A DNA stretch of 64,000 nt from Fibrobacter succinogenes (GTDB taxonomy: Bacteria; Fibrobacterota; Fibrobacteria; Fibrobacterales; Fibrobacteraceae), in assembly GCA_902800815.1 (NCBI GenBank), contig CADCGB010000001.1, positions 62,001-126,000 of the forward strand, in the 5' to 3' direction. Of the stretch, positions 28,016-36,924 are shown piece by piece (position 1 is the stretch's first letter; each line of letters begins with the position of its first letter). The notes under the pieces are model-generated. The model had not been told where the DNA came from and searched no databases. It worked only from the letters and a program-made list of their open reading frames with translations. The position numbers were made by a program, and so were the translations under genes.

Positions 28016-29326
28016 TTACTTTGTTCCCGGGATGAGTTCGAGGATTTCCTTGATGCTCATGCACATGTCGTTTGCCTCGAACGAACGATGATGCGTGAGA
28101 ATGGACTTCGCCGTGTTCACCATGGCAGGGTATGCACTGCGGAGCATATGGTTCGCATAGATGACAACGTTCACGCCCCAGCTGGCCAGTTCCTCTTCGG
28201 TAACATGATTATAGGTCGTTGGCACAACAACCAGGGGCACCGAGGTGTGCTTTTCACGGAAACGCTTGCAGAATTCCTTGATGTCCTCGCCGGACTTGTC
28301 CTTGCTGTGGATCATGATGCCGTCGGCGCCGGCCTCGACATAGGCGAAACAGCGTTCGAGAGCGTCCTCGACAGGCTTGCCCGCGATGAGGCTTTCGCAC
28401 CGGGCGATAATCATGAAGTCTTGGGCTATCTGGGCACGCTTGCCTGTGCGGATCTTTTCGCAGAAACCCTCGATGGTATCCTGCGTCTGGATGGCGTCAG
28501 TACCGAACAGGGAATTCTTCTTGAGACCGACCTTATCCTCAATAATCACAGCGGACACACCGAGACGTTCAAGAGTGCGAACCGTAAACACAAAATGTTC
28601 AATCTTTCCGCCCGTGTCACCATCATAGATGACGGGCTTGGTGGTACATTCCAAGGCGTCATTCAGCCCGTGCAGACGGGTCGTAAGGTCTACGGCCTCG
28701 ATGTCCGGCTTGCCCTTGCTTGTGGAATCGGTCAGCGAACTCGCCCACATGCCATCGAACTCCTCGGTCTTGTTGTTCACCTTGACCTTGGTCTTCTCGA
28801 TGATGAGACCCGTCAAGCCGGAGTGACTTTCCATGATGCGAACGATAGGCTTCGCGGCGATGAGGCGACGAAGCATCTTCTGGCGCACTGCAGGTGTAGT
28901 GCCGATCTCGCGCATCTCGGCGTTCAGGACGGTAGAGGAGATGCCCGGGGTATAAGGGATGTCAACAACCTTGCCGCCCCACTTGGCGATGCAGTCGATA
29001 ACGCGCTGGCGAGTTTCCTGCTGAACGCCTGTCTTCCAATCGTCGCCATGAACCACATAGTCCGGCTTCAACTTTTCAAGATTCGGGACATAGTCCAGTG
29101 TAGTCTGCGGTACGACTTGCGCTACGCCCTTGATGTTGGAAACGATTTCTGCACGCTGTTCGTATGTGAGGTACGGAAGACGCTTGTAACTTGCAATTGC
29201 CTCGTCCGTAAGGACACCGACTGTGACCTCGCCAAGTTTCATGGCTTCGTGAATAATGTTTAAATGACCATGGTGAATCAGGTCTGCACTCATGCCGCAA
29301 TAAACTGTTGCCATAATTACTTTCAT
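28016..29326 (-). CDS. aepX: Bifunctional cytidylyltransferase / phosphoenolpyruvate mutase
   Basis: 436 residues. Residues 1-135 are a nucleotidyltransferase with HHGH (about 18-21) and GISST near 128, as in CTP:phospho-alcohol cytidylyltransferases. Residues 145-436 are the PEP mutase with DGDTGG and the diagnostic [10 protein letters not shown] (about 263-272), which separates mutases from isocitrate-lyase relatives. The enzyme would make phosphonopyruvate from PEP and activate a phosphonate with CTP. AGGAG abuts the first ATG and is 12 bases from a second ATG at residue 5, so the start is uncertain; the longer form is given. It lies 6 bases after the LicD gene. Confidence 0.92.
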   Translation of the reverse strand: MKVIMATVYCGMSADLIHHGHLNIIHEAMKLGEVTVGVLTDEAIASYKRLPYLTYEQRAEIVSNIKGVAQVVPQTTLDYVPNLEKLKPDYVVHGDDWKTGVQQETRQRVIDCIAKWGGKVVDIPYTPGISSTVLNAEMREIGTTPAVRQKMLRRLIAAKPIVRIMESHSGLTGLIIEKTKVKVNNKTEEFDGMWASSLTDSTSKGKPDIEAVDLTTRLHGLNDALECTTKPVIYDGDTGGKIEHFVFTVRTLERLGVSAVIIEDKVGLKKNSLFGTDAIQTQDTIEGFCEKIRTGKRAQIAQDFMIIARCESLIAGKPVEDALERCFAYVEAGADGIMIHSKDKSGEDIKEFCKRFREKHTSVPLVVVPTTYNHVTEEELASWGVNVVIYANHMLRSAYPAMVNTAKSILTHHRSFEANDMCMSIKEILELIPGTK

Positions 29327-29332
29327 CTCCTA

Positions 29333-30274
29333 TTAAATTTTTTTTTTGAATTCTGACGGAAATACGCCCTTGCATTTGCGGATAAAATCCTTATATGGCG
29401 TATCCAAATCAAAAATTAGATTTCCATGCCATCCGCCACGCTTTTCTATAGGTGGCATTTGCATATAGTCGCCATAGGAAATTTCAAGAACGCGTTTGTA
29501 TCCTTGGGGAATGGGAAATTTTAGTCCCTCGAAGTCTACAATTTCCGCCCTATCAAAATCCGACGCATGGAACGTGTCCCTATCAAAGCCGTATGTTGTG
29601 CAGGCCAGCGTTGAAACGTATCCAGTTTCTTCGTTTTCAAACAGACGCGCTAATTGGTGGATTTCTTCGTAGCGCTCGTATGGGTCTCTTCCATCGTATT
29701 GTGCGATTCTGGTTTTATCCTTTTCCGAAGGGTCCGGGTTAGACAGCTTCATGGCGGTCGAATTGTCCAGAATCAGCTTGTTGACTCGGTCAAAACGTTC
29801 TCGGCCGCCGTCGATCCGCACGTTATCTAACGGCAAAATATCCAGGAATACGCCAAAATTAGTGCCTTGATATGCGAATGGCCGATCCCACGCTGTCGTG
29901 TTGCTGTTACGCAACTTGGCATGGGCGTAAAAAAAGCCTTTATCGGTATAGGGTGTCTGGAAGAAATAGGGCTCTTGGAATTCGTCACCATGTTTCAGCA
30001 GTTCTTCATAATCCTTGCGGGGCATGACGACGTCGGTATCGTCATCCCAGGGAACAAAGCCGTTGTGTCTAACGGCTCCAAGTAGGCTTCCCCAGAAAAG
30101 AAAGTACCTCAGGCCATATTTCTTGCATATCCTGTCAAATGCGGAAAGGAGGTCTAATTCGACTGCCCATATTTTTTTTCGTTCAACGGTCACGAGGAAG
30201 TCGTTACGGATTTCTTCCTCAAAGAAACTTTTAGGCAAAAGTCCTTCTTTTATAATTCTTTCACATTCTGTCAT
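29333..30274 (-). CDS. LicD family transferase
   Basis: 313 residues. The LicD signature YFLFWGSLLGAVRHNGFVPWDDDTDVVMPR is complete in the first third (positions about 57-86), with metal-binding Asp residues. LicD enzymes move phosphocholine or similar groups from CDP/CMP donors to sugars. Next to a PEP mutase/cytidylyltransferase this one probably transfers a phosphonate from a CMP-phosphonate to the glycan. GAGGA precedes the ATG. The last codons contain a run of ten A on the coding strand (29338-29347) just before the stop, a possible slippage point. Confidence 0.88.
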   Translation of the reverse strand: MTECERIIKEGLLPKSFFEEEIRNDFLVTVERKKIWAVELDLLSAFDRICKKYGLRYFLFWGSLLGAVRHNGFVPWDDDTDVVMPRKDYEELLKHGDEFQEPYFFQTPYTDKGFFYAHAKLRNSNTTAWDRPFAYQGTNFGVFLDILPLDNVRIDGGRERFDRVNKLILDNSTAMKLSNPDPSEKDKTRIAQYDGRDPYERYEEIHQLARLFENEETGYVSTLACTTYGFDRDTFHASDFDRAEIVDFEGLKFPIPQGYKRVLEISYGDYMQMPPIEKRGGWHGNLIFDLDTPYKDFIRKCKGVFPSEFKKKI

Positions 30275-30298
30275 GCAGTCCTCGTTTTCCTAATATAT

Positions 30299-31132
30299 CT
30301 ACAATTCTACCTGAAACAGGCCTCCTGCAGCCAATTCGCTTGGTGTTCCGTCGTCACGGGCTGCGGTAGTGACAAAGAGCGTCTTGAGGCTCTTCCCGCC
30401 AATGGTGCAGCTGGAAACATTTTTTACCGGGATGGAGTATTCCTTCAAGCATTTGCCGGTAGATGGATTCCACTTGCGCACACGATATCCGCCCCATTCT
30501 GCAACATAGATGTTCCCGTCGCAATCAGCGCACATTCCGTCGGGAACGCCGTCGCCGTCGATTTCAACAACATACTTGTCAAATTCGCAGTTGCCATTTC
30601 GGGTGTCATACGTGTAACGCCCCACTTTTTTTGTAGGCGTATCAATGAAGTAAAGATAACGACTGTCAGGAGAAAATGCTATTCCGTTCGAAATGCTTGT
30701 TTTTTCAATAATTTTTTTTATGCCCGAACCATCCATGTTTGCCGAGTAAAGGCAATTTTCTCCCGGAGCAAACCGCTTGTAACCGGTCGTTCCCATAAGG
30801 ATCCTGCCGGCAGGGTCGTAGTCACCATCGTTATAGCGTAACGTTCTATCGGAATTTGCTTGGAACAGGAACGCGTCTTTTCCAGAAGCAATATCTAGTT
30901 CGTAGATGCCGTCGTAAGCGGCGTAGATTATTTTTTCGGCACCCTTAAAAACAGCAAATCCCACCTGTCCTTGCGTCTTAAACGTTCTGACAAACTGTCC
31001 CTCTTCATCTATCAGGAATATGCGCTCTTGTTCAATGGAAACGCAAAGAAGAACGTTGAGCTCATTGCTCCAACGAGGCCCTTCTAAAAGGGACGAGCCT
31101 GCGTAAAAGACTAACTGTGCTTCGTTCACCAT
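30299..31132 (-). CDS. SMP-30/gluconolactonase-like beta-propeller protein
   Basis: 277 residues of the SMP-30/regucalcin lactonase family. The metal ligands appear in the right places: Glu in LLEGPRW, Asn in SNGIAFSPDSRYLYFIDT, and Asp in GVPDGMCADCDGNIYVAEWGG. These enzymes open sugar lactones. The role in a phosphonate-glycan block is unclear; it may act on an oxidised sugar with the neighbouring SDR. GGAGAG precedes the ATG, and the spacing to the upstream SDR gene is 9 bases. Confidence 0.82.
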   Translation of the reverse strand: MVNEAQLVFYAGSSLLEGPRWSNELNVLLCVSIEQERIFLIDEEGQFVRTFKTQGQVGFAVFKGAEKIIYAAYDGIYELDIASGKDAFLFQANSDRTLRYNDGDYDPAGRILMGTTGYKRFAPGENCLYSANMDGSGIKKIIEKTSISNGIAFSPDSRYLYFIDTPTKKVGRYTYDTRNGNCEFDKYVVEIDGDGVPDGMCADCDGNIYVAEWGGYRVRKWNPSTGKCLKEYSIPVKNVSSCTIGGKSLKTLFVTTAARDDGTPSELAAGGLFQVEL

Positions 31133-31141
31133 CGCTCTCCA

Positions 31142-31909
31142 TTAAATTAGTTCGCCACCGTTTAACGTGAACTCGGATCCGGTAAGCATGCTGGAGGAAT
31201 CACTCAAAAGATACATCATTCCGGGGACGATGTCATCCGTTTCTGTCATGCGTCCCATCGGAATGGCCTTTGCCGCTTCTTTTCGAAGATCTGCTTCTGA
31301 AATGCCTTGTGACTTTCTGAGTGCGAGCTCGCCGTCAGTTGGGGTCCATCCCATGACGAGGTAGTTGCAGCGGATTTTGTCTTCAGCATAATGCCGGGCA
31401 ATGTGATTCGACAGCGTAAAGAGAGCTCCCTTGGCACAGGCGTAAGCGGTGCGATCCTTGTTTCCGCGCCTATGGTGCGTGGAACCGACCAAGACGATGG
31501 ATCCGCCGCCCGTCTTTTGCATCAGTTTGACGGCTTCCTGGCAGCAGAAAAAGGCGGCCTTGATGTCAATGTCAAAGACATCGTCGAAAAGGCTTTCGGA
31601 ACATTCCGTGAGGGATGCCGCAGGCGTGATGCCGGCATAGTTCACGAATCCGTCCAGCTTGTTATACTTGCTTGCAACGTAGGCGAAAAGTTCGCGGATG
31701 GATTCGACGCTGTGCAAGTCAGTCTTCTTGAACTCGATGGAGCCGGGGGCGCCTTTGGCTGCCTCGATAATGCTGGCGGCACTCGCTTCGTCGCGACCGG
31801 AAATGACCACGTGCGCACCGTCAGCGGCGCACTGCAGGGCCAGCTGCTTGCCGACTCCCTTCGTGCCTCCCGAAATGACAATGATTTTCTTGTCCAGAGA
31901 TATTTCCAT
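31142..31909 (-). CDS. Short-chain dehydrogenase/reductase
   Basis: 255 residues, classical SDR length. Cofactor binding ISGGTKGVGKQLA is at the N-terminus, the NAG-type motif reads VNYAGITPA, the catalytic Ser is in VLVGSTHHRR and Tyr-Lys in YACAKGAL. AGGAGGGACC lies just before the ATG. It probably reduces or oxidises a sugar or phosphonate intermediate; the substrate cannot be deduced. It lies 8 bases after the ATP-grasp gene. Confidence 0.85.
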   Translation of the reverse strand: MEISLDKKIIVISGGTKGVGKQLALQCAADGAHVVISGRDEASAASIIEAAKGAPGSIEFKKTDLHSVESIRELFAYVASKYNKLDGFVNYAGITPAASLTECSESLFDDVFDIDIKAAFFCCQEAVKLMQKTGGGSIVLVGSTHHRRGNKDRTAYACAKGALFTLSNHIARHYAEDKIRCNYLVMGWTPTDGELALRKSQGISEADLRKEAAKAIPMGRMTETDDIVPGMMYLLSDSSSMLTGSEFTLNGGELI

Positions 31910-31917
31910 GGTCCCTC

Positions 31918-33186
31918 CTACATGACGCTCAGCAGAGATGGAAGAATCAGGTTTTCGCCCTGAGCGTCGGTTACGGCCAGGTGGCTTTCAAAATCCTTGA
32001 GAATGGCGGCAAGTTCTGCCTTGCTTTCGCAATGCATAAAGATGCGGAGGAATACCTGGCGTTCCGTGCCCAACATATTCGGGGTAATTTCGTCGCCGAT
32101 TTCAAAACGGTCAATCACGAAGTCTACGGAGGGGTGGTTCTTTACAAAGTCAAGCCCCTTGATGTCCGCAATTTTTCCATTTTTCAGCAAGAACCATACA
32201 ACTGCAGCGCTTTTGCCATGCATGTTGGCATCGTTCTTGGCTTCAAAATTTCCGCCGGTGGTTTCGACGTAGTCCATGGAACCGGTAAGGGCGAAATTCA
32301 CCAGCATTTTTCGCTGGTCAAAATCGTTCATGTACTTGAGAATCAAGTGGAATCCACCGCCCTGAAGGCGGAAGCCGGGGTCGTACACGTAGAAGTGCCC
32401 GTCTTCGCAGAATGCGGAAACGTAGAGCACGCCGTTTTTCAGGCCCAGTTCCTGGAACATCTTCACGTATTTCGGATGTTCGTTCTTAACGAATTCGTCG
32501 TAGTACTTGGAAACAAAAACATCGCCTACGCAAATGGGCGTGGCGCTCGTGTTTGTGCGCAATGTATAACGGTCCGAAAGGCTGGACAAATAAACTTTCC
32601 CGTCTACAATAGTGTAGTAGATGCTCAAATCGTCGCATTCCATATAGCGCTCGATAAGCACGGTCTGGGTGCGTGATTCTTTCTTTGCACGCTCAATGCA
32701 ACCGTCCAGTTCTTCGCGGCTACGGCAAAGGGTGATTCCCTTGCCGGAATTGCTGTCGGCAGGCTTGACGATTACGGGGAATTTAATGGAGTCCTTATTG
32801 TCGGGCGAATATTCGGGGATTCCCTCGATGCCAAACTTTTTGCAGGTTTCCTTGAAGTGGCGCTTGTTCGTGAAGGCTTTTACGGTTTCTTCGTTTCCGT
32901 AGCTGGGAACTCCGAGCCGTGCGCAAAGCTTCTGATAGGGGGCAATTAGGGGGTCTGCAACGCCGACAAGGACTCCGTCAACTTTCTCGTTAACCGCCAT
33001 TTCATAAAGGGCGTCGACATTCATGGCGTCGATATTGTAGCTGATGTCAGAAACTTTCTTGGCGGGAGCTTGTGGGTCGTAATCGGTTACGATTGTCGTG
33101 ACTCCCATTTCTTGGGCGACCTTGACGATGTTGGCTGTTTCTGGATTCGCTCCCAGGATAAGAAGTTTTTTGCCGTTTAAATTCAT
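31918..33186 (-). CDS. ATP-grasp ligase-like protein
   Basis: 422 residues. The N-terminal Rossmann-like domain (KLLILGANPETANIVKVAQEMG) is followed by the ATP-grasp fold with FPVIVKPADSNSGKGITLCRS and QTVLIERYMECDDLSIYY, then YDPGFRLQGGGFHL. This plan fits carboxylate-amine ligases. Such proteins often accompany LicD in surface-glycan loci and may attach an amino acid or other acid to an amino group, possibly one introduced by the DegT enzyme; this is inference. The start overlaps the GT2 stop by 4 bases. Confidence 0.82.
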   Translation of the reverse strand: MNLNGKKLLILGANPETANIVKVAQEMGVTTIVTDYDPQAPAKKVSDISYNIDAMNVDALYEMAVNEKVDGVLVGVADPLIAPYQKLCARLGVPSYGNEETVKAFTNKRHFKETCKKFGIEGIPEYSPDNKDSIKFPVIVKPADSNSGKGITLCRSREELDGCIERAKKESRTQTVLIERYMECDDLSIYYTIVDGKVYLSSLSDRYTLRTNTSATPICVGDVFVSKYYDEFVKNEHPKYVKMFQELGLKNGVLYVSAFCEDGHFYVYDPGFRLQGGGFHLILKYMNDFDQRKMLVNFALTGSMDYVETTGGNFEAKNDANMHGKSAAVVWFLLKNGKIADIKGLDFVKNHPSVDFVIDRFEIGDEITPNMLGTERQVFLRIFMHCESKAELAAILKDFESHLAVTDAQGENLILPSLLSVM

Positions 33187-34439
33187 AAATGGTCTGCCGT
33201 TTGCTCGTTGAAGTTTTCTTGATGGTCTAAATTCAAATAGTGGCTTAACGCGTTTTCAACTTTATCGTCTTCGGTGCGAATGGAAAGGATTCTTGCGGAT
33301 TCAATCCCCATAGAGATGAGTCGCTCGCGCATAGATTGTGTTGCCTGACTATCGACTGTTCCAAGTACGATATAATCAAATTTTGTCTCAATCAATTTTT
33401 CAAGTGGATCAACATTCAAACAGCAACGTCTGTATTCCCAATAGTCATAATCGACCCATGCTGTAATGTCGCAATGCTTTCTTTCACGGAGTCTTTTTTC
33501 AAGCTGTTGACCAAATGTTCCAGCTCCGCAGATGGCCACACGCTTGCCCTTGAGATCCTTCTCGAACGGAAGGTATTTCGTTCCGACCGCCGAATCAACA
33601 ATGCCGCCAGAACGAATGATGCATGTGCTAAGCACGTATTTTTGCAGCTGCAGCCTTAGGTTCAAACTTGCCGGATATCGTTCTATTGCATTGTCAATTT
33701 GATTGTAGAGAATCTGAAGTTGCGAAACCTCCTGTTCAAAAGGTTTCGACTTTTTAAGCATAGAGTCTTCGCGCTGGCGGTAATGATACGAAAAATTATT
33801 CGTAACGAACACCCTCTTGCATTTTAGCAAGGCAGGATAAACAACAGCGCCGTCTTCGCCAATGGAGATTCGGTCATCGATTTCCAGTTGAATCTCCTTG
33901 ATGATTTCCCGTTTAAAGAGTTTATTCCAAAGATATGTCGTTATCCCGTGACGGAAAAATGCCCCTGTAGAGATCATATTTGAAAACAGGTTTTCCAGTT
34001 TTTCGCCTTCGTAGCATCCGATCGAAAACACATTTGACATTGGGGTTGACGAGTCAAACAGATCCCGGCTAAAACCGGCAATTACCGCATCGCAACCATT
34101 TCCTTCGATTTTCAAAAGTAAATCTGAATAGTAATCGGGGTTAATCCAGTCGTCGCCGTCTACATAGCCGACGTATATTCCTCTAGCGGCTTGCATGGCG
34201 GTTTTCCTTGCTGAGACGAGACCTCCATTTGCCTTGTGAATGACTTTGATGCGGTTATCCTTTTGCGCGTAAAGATCGCATATTTCGCCACTTCGATCGG
34301 TTGAACCGTCGTCAACAACAATAATTTCTAGTTGACTGTATTTCTGCTTGATGATGCTCTCTAAGCATATCCCTATATACCGTTCTATGTTGTAGACCGG
34401 AACGAGTACGCTTATAAGTGGTAAATGAGATGCAGCCAT
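33183..34439 (-). CDS. GT2 glycosyltransferase with C-terminal Rossmann-like domain
   Basis: 418 residues from the ATG at 34437-34439. The GT2 domain has ISVLVPVYNIERYIGICLES, VVDDGSTDRSGEICD, the acceptor-side ANGGLVSARKTAM and the DXD in GYVDGDDWINPDYY. After residue 280 a separate domain begins with KGKRVAICGAGTFGQQLEKRL, a nucleotide-binding-like fold often found at the end of capsule GT2 enzymes. No ribosome binding site is visible; a run of seven C lies just upstream of the ATG, and an in-frame TTG 10 codons earlier overlaps the DegT gene. Translation is likely coupled to DegT. Confidence 0.82.
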   Translation of the reverse strand: MAASHLPLISVLVPVYNIERYIGICLESIIKQKYSQLEIIVVDDGSTDRSGEICDLYAQKDNRIKVIHKANGGLVSARKTAMQAARGIYVGYVDGDDWINPDYYSDLLLKIEGNGCDAVIAGFSRDLFDSSTPMSNVFSIGCYEGEKLENLFSNMISTGAFFRHGITTYLWNKLFKREIIKEIQLEIDDRISIGEDGAVVYPALLKCKRVFVTNNFSYHYRQREDSMLKKSKPFEQEVSQLQILYNQIDNAIERYPASLNLRLQLQKYVLSTCIIRSGGIVDSAVGTKYLPFEKDLKGKRVAICGAGTFGQQLEKRLRERKHCDITAWVDYDYWEYRRCCLNVDPLEKLIETKFDYIVLGTVDSQATQSMRERLISMGIESARILSIRTEDDKVENALSHYLNLDHQENFNEQTADHL

Positions 34440-34452
34440 TTTTTGGGGGGGA

Positions 34453-35565
34453 TTATTTGTTGCAGACAATATTTAAGACTCTTTCCACGTCGGTTTCTGT
34501 AAGCCCTGCATACATCGGCAGGCAGATGACCTCATCGGCCATGCGGTTTGCGACAGGAAGGTTCTCCCTCGAGGCAGATGGCAGTCCGCGATAGATGGCA
34601 AAATTCGAAATCAGCGGGTAGAAGTAGCGGCGACCGAGGACGTTGTGTTCCTTCATCTTCGCATAAAGGGCGTCACGGCTGATGCCGTACTCCTTCTCGT
34701 TCACGAATATCGGGAAATACGAGTAGTTGTAGGTCACGTCGTCGCGTTCCTTGAACATCGAGATACCGGGAACATCCGCCAGTGCGGCGCGGTACTTTTG
34801 CGCAACCTTCTTGCGGGCGGCAATGGCATCGTCAATGTGCTTGAGATTGCAGAGACCGTATGCCGAACGAATTTCATCCATCTTGCTGTTGATGCCCGGG
34901 GCGACCACGGTAGTCTCTCCCGCAAAGCCGAAATTCTTAAGGTAGTCTATACGCTTCTTGGTACGGGCATCGTGGCAGATAAGTGCACCACCTTCAACGG
35001 TATTGTATGTCTTGGTCGCATGGAAACTGAGCGTGTTCATGTCACCCGCATCCAGGATGGTCCGGCCATTTACCTTCACATTGAATGCATGGGCGGCATC
35101 GTAAATAACGGCTAAACCATAGCGATCAGCGATTTCCTGGATAGCATCGATATCACACGGATTCCCGTACACATGCACCGGCATGATTGCCGTCGTTTTG
35201 GGTGTAATCGCCTCCTCAATCTTTTGCGGGTCGAGATTGCCTGTTGTGGGGTCTACGTCCACGAATACCGGTTTGAGCCCGTTCCACCAGATGGAGTGCG
35301 TTGTGGCCACAAAACTGTAGGGAGTGGTAATGACTTCGCCTGTGATGCGCATCGCCTGTAATGCGGTAATCAGCGGGAGTGTCCCGTTTGTGAAAAGACT
35401 TATATACTCAACTCCCAGGTATTCCGCGAGTGCCTTTTCAAGTTCCTGATGGTAATGACCATTATTGGTTAACCATTTCCGGTCCCAGATGTCCTTGAGC
35501 ATTGGGATAAAATCGTCTAAACTAGGCAGCAGGGGAGAAGTGACGGTAATGTTTTTGTCTGGCAT
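34453..35565 (-). CDS. DegT/DnrJ/EryC1 family PLP aminotransferase
   Basis: 370 residues, the first gene of the inverted block. The PLP Lys lies in LSFHATKTYNTVEGGA, and the family phrase YISLFTNGTLPLITALQAM and IYDAAHAFNV support the sugar aminotransferase fold. Most relatives make amino sugars on nucleotide carriers. In this context it might instead aminate a phosphonate aldehyde, but the motif set fits a sugar enzyme better. AAGG is 5 bases before the ATG, and a TATATT element lies about 20 bases upstream. Confidence 0.88.
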   Translation of the reverse strand: MPDKNITVTSPLLPSLDDFIPMLKDIWDRKWLTNNGHYHQELEKALAEYLGVEYISLFTNGTLPLITALQAMRITGEVITTPYSFVATTHSIWWNGLKPVFVDVDPTTGNLDPQKIEEAITPKTTAIMPVHVYGNPCDIDAIQEIADRYGLAVIYDAAHAFNVKVNGRTILDAGDMNTLSFHATKTYNTVEGGALICHDARTKKRIDYLKNFGFAGETTVVAPGINSKMDEIRSAYGLCNLKHIDDAIAARKKVAQKYRAALADVPGISMFKERDDVTYNYSYFPIFVNEKEYGISRDALYAKMKEHNVLGRRYFYPLISNFAIYRGLPSASRENLPVANRMADEVICLPMYAGLTETDVERVLNIVCNK

Positions 35566-35585
35566 AAAGACCTTCTTTTAAAATT

Positions 35586-35591
35586 AATATA
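35586..35591 (-). promoter_or_regulatory. -10-like element of the inverted phosphonate block
   Basis: On the minus strand TATATT stands about 20 bases before the DegT start, leaving a leader of about 15 bases that contains AAGG. The 195-base gap between the divergent genes (35566-35760) also has an imperfect palindrome with GGCCCC (35613-35618) and GGGGCC (35634-35639). Nothing else is recognisable in it. Confidence 0.4.
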
Positions 35592-35760
35592 GTTATTTTT
35601 GTGGAGGCATGTGGCCCCAAAGTGGCCGTCGACGGGGCCTCTAATGTAAACTGCCCCGTTCAAGATGCGCAAAGATGTTGTTATATTTGCAATATTGCTT
35701 GGAAAACTTTGAAACGGCTTGGAAAACGAAAGACAATGATGGAATGCGGAGAATAATTGA

Positions 35761-36909
35761 ATGGGAACGGTTGATTTCAATTATGTCATAGTAAACGTAT
35801 TGATGCTTATTGTTTTTATATATGCCGGAAAAAAAGTAAGCGAATCAGAAAAACCGTGGCAATATATATGGCTATGTACGGTTGCTTTTGCTTTTGTCCT
35901 TGGCTCAAGGTACTTGCGTGGAAATGATTACATTCGGTATCAAGAAACTTTTTTGTTTGATTATGACGCCTCGGAAGTTGTGTTCACTGCGTTTAATCGG
36001 CTCCTTAGAAGTGTCGGGGTGACGGAATACACTTTCTTGTATGTGTATTCAATTCCTTTTATCTTGTGTGGCCTGTATTTTTGTAAAAGATACGCCCGAT
36101 TGTCGTTGTTTTTGTATCCGACATTCTTAATGGCTTTTATCTTTTTTGACGAATATTGCATTCGCCAAGCCTTGGGATTTTCTTTCGTGTTTTTGTATAT
36201 GGGTGTCCTTTTCGATGATGGCGAGGAAGATAAGACAAAAAAAGAAAAAGTAAAGAGGCTTGCGCTTCTAGTTTTTTTTGCGATAATGTCCTTTTCCGTT
36301 CATACCGTGAATATGTTGAATGTTTTGTTTATTACGGCGATATATCTAGTCTTCGCTTCTAAAACAATCCCGTTCTTCTTGTCGGTCCCTTCGTTTGTTT
36401 TTAGTGCCGTCGTCTTGTCAAATGCGATAGACTGGTCGTATTTGGAAAACGGGCTTCTTTTTTTGGGTGGGGTGAACGAGAAATTCCTTATATACACGGA
36501 ACGAACAAACCAGTTCTTTTCTTCAGATGCGTTTAATGACGAGTACACAAGATCTTTTTTTGGAAAAATTTTTGAATGTATTGGCCATTGCAGTCTATTC
36601 TATTTGGGCTACAGGACTATTAAGGAAATTCAGCCGTCAAAATCAATTATATCGTTGTACAATGTATATGTCCTTGGTAGCATTATTGATAGATGTTTTT
36701 GGAATTACGAACTTTTGCGACGAGTTTTTGACCCCATGCTTGCGTTTTGGTGCTTTGTTATAGCGTTTGTTATGACGAACGCAAAGAAAGTTGAGTACAA
36801 GTTCTTTGAAAAATGGCTCTTTTTAGGGTTGTTGTATTTCCCGTATGAACTAGGGTATAAATATCTTGTGGAACGAGGAAGGATGACCTTGTTCCTGTGG
36901 GATATGTGA
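35761..36909 (+). CDS. EpsG/Wzy-type polysaccharide polymerase
   Basis: 382 residues with about ten hydrophobic segments. The early SRYLRGNDYIRYQETF and FFDEYCIRQALGFSFVFLYMG patterns match EpsG-family Wzy-like polymerases, which join lipid-linked repeat units in the periplasm. The gene is AT-rich. It restarts the plus-strand part of the locus after the inverted block, with GGAG upstream of the ATG. Assignment rests on topology and the Arg-rich loops, as sequence conservation in this family is low. Confidence 0.8.
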   Translation: MGTVDFNYVIVNVLMLIVFIYAGKKVSESEKPWQYIWLCTVAFAFVLGSRYLRGNDYIRYQETFLFDYDASEVVFTAFNRLLRSVGVTEYTFLYVYSIPFILCGLYFCKRYARLSLFLYPTFLMAFIFFDEYCIRQALGFSFVFLYMGVLFDDGEEDKTKKEKVKRLALLVFFAIMSFSVHTVNMLNVLFITAIYLVFASKTIPFFLSVPSFVFSAVVLSNAIDWSYLENGLLFLGGVNEKFLIYTERTNQFFSSDAFNDEYTRSFFGKIFECIGHCSLFYLGYRTIKEIQPSKSIISLYNVYVLGSIIDRCFWNYELLRRVFDPMLAFWCFVIAFVMTNAKKVEYKFFEKWLFLGLLYFPYELGYKYLVERGRMTLFLWDM

Positions 36910-36924
36910 TAAAAGGATTTCTAG

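Noticed and set aside
34445..34451. Run of seven G (C on the coding strand) between the DegT and GT2 genes, possible phase-variable tract
   Set aside because: It lies upstream of the chosen ATG and is short; slippage would not change the reading frame from that start.
34453..35565. DegT enzyme as the missing AEP transaminase
   Set aside because: Its PLP motif and length fit nucleotide-sugar aminotransferases; kept only as an alternative in the phosphonate finding.
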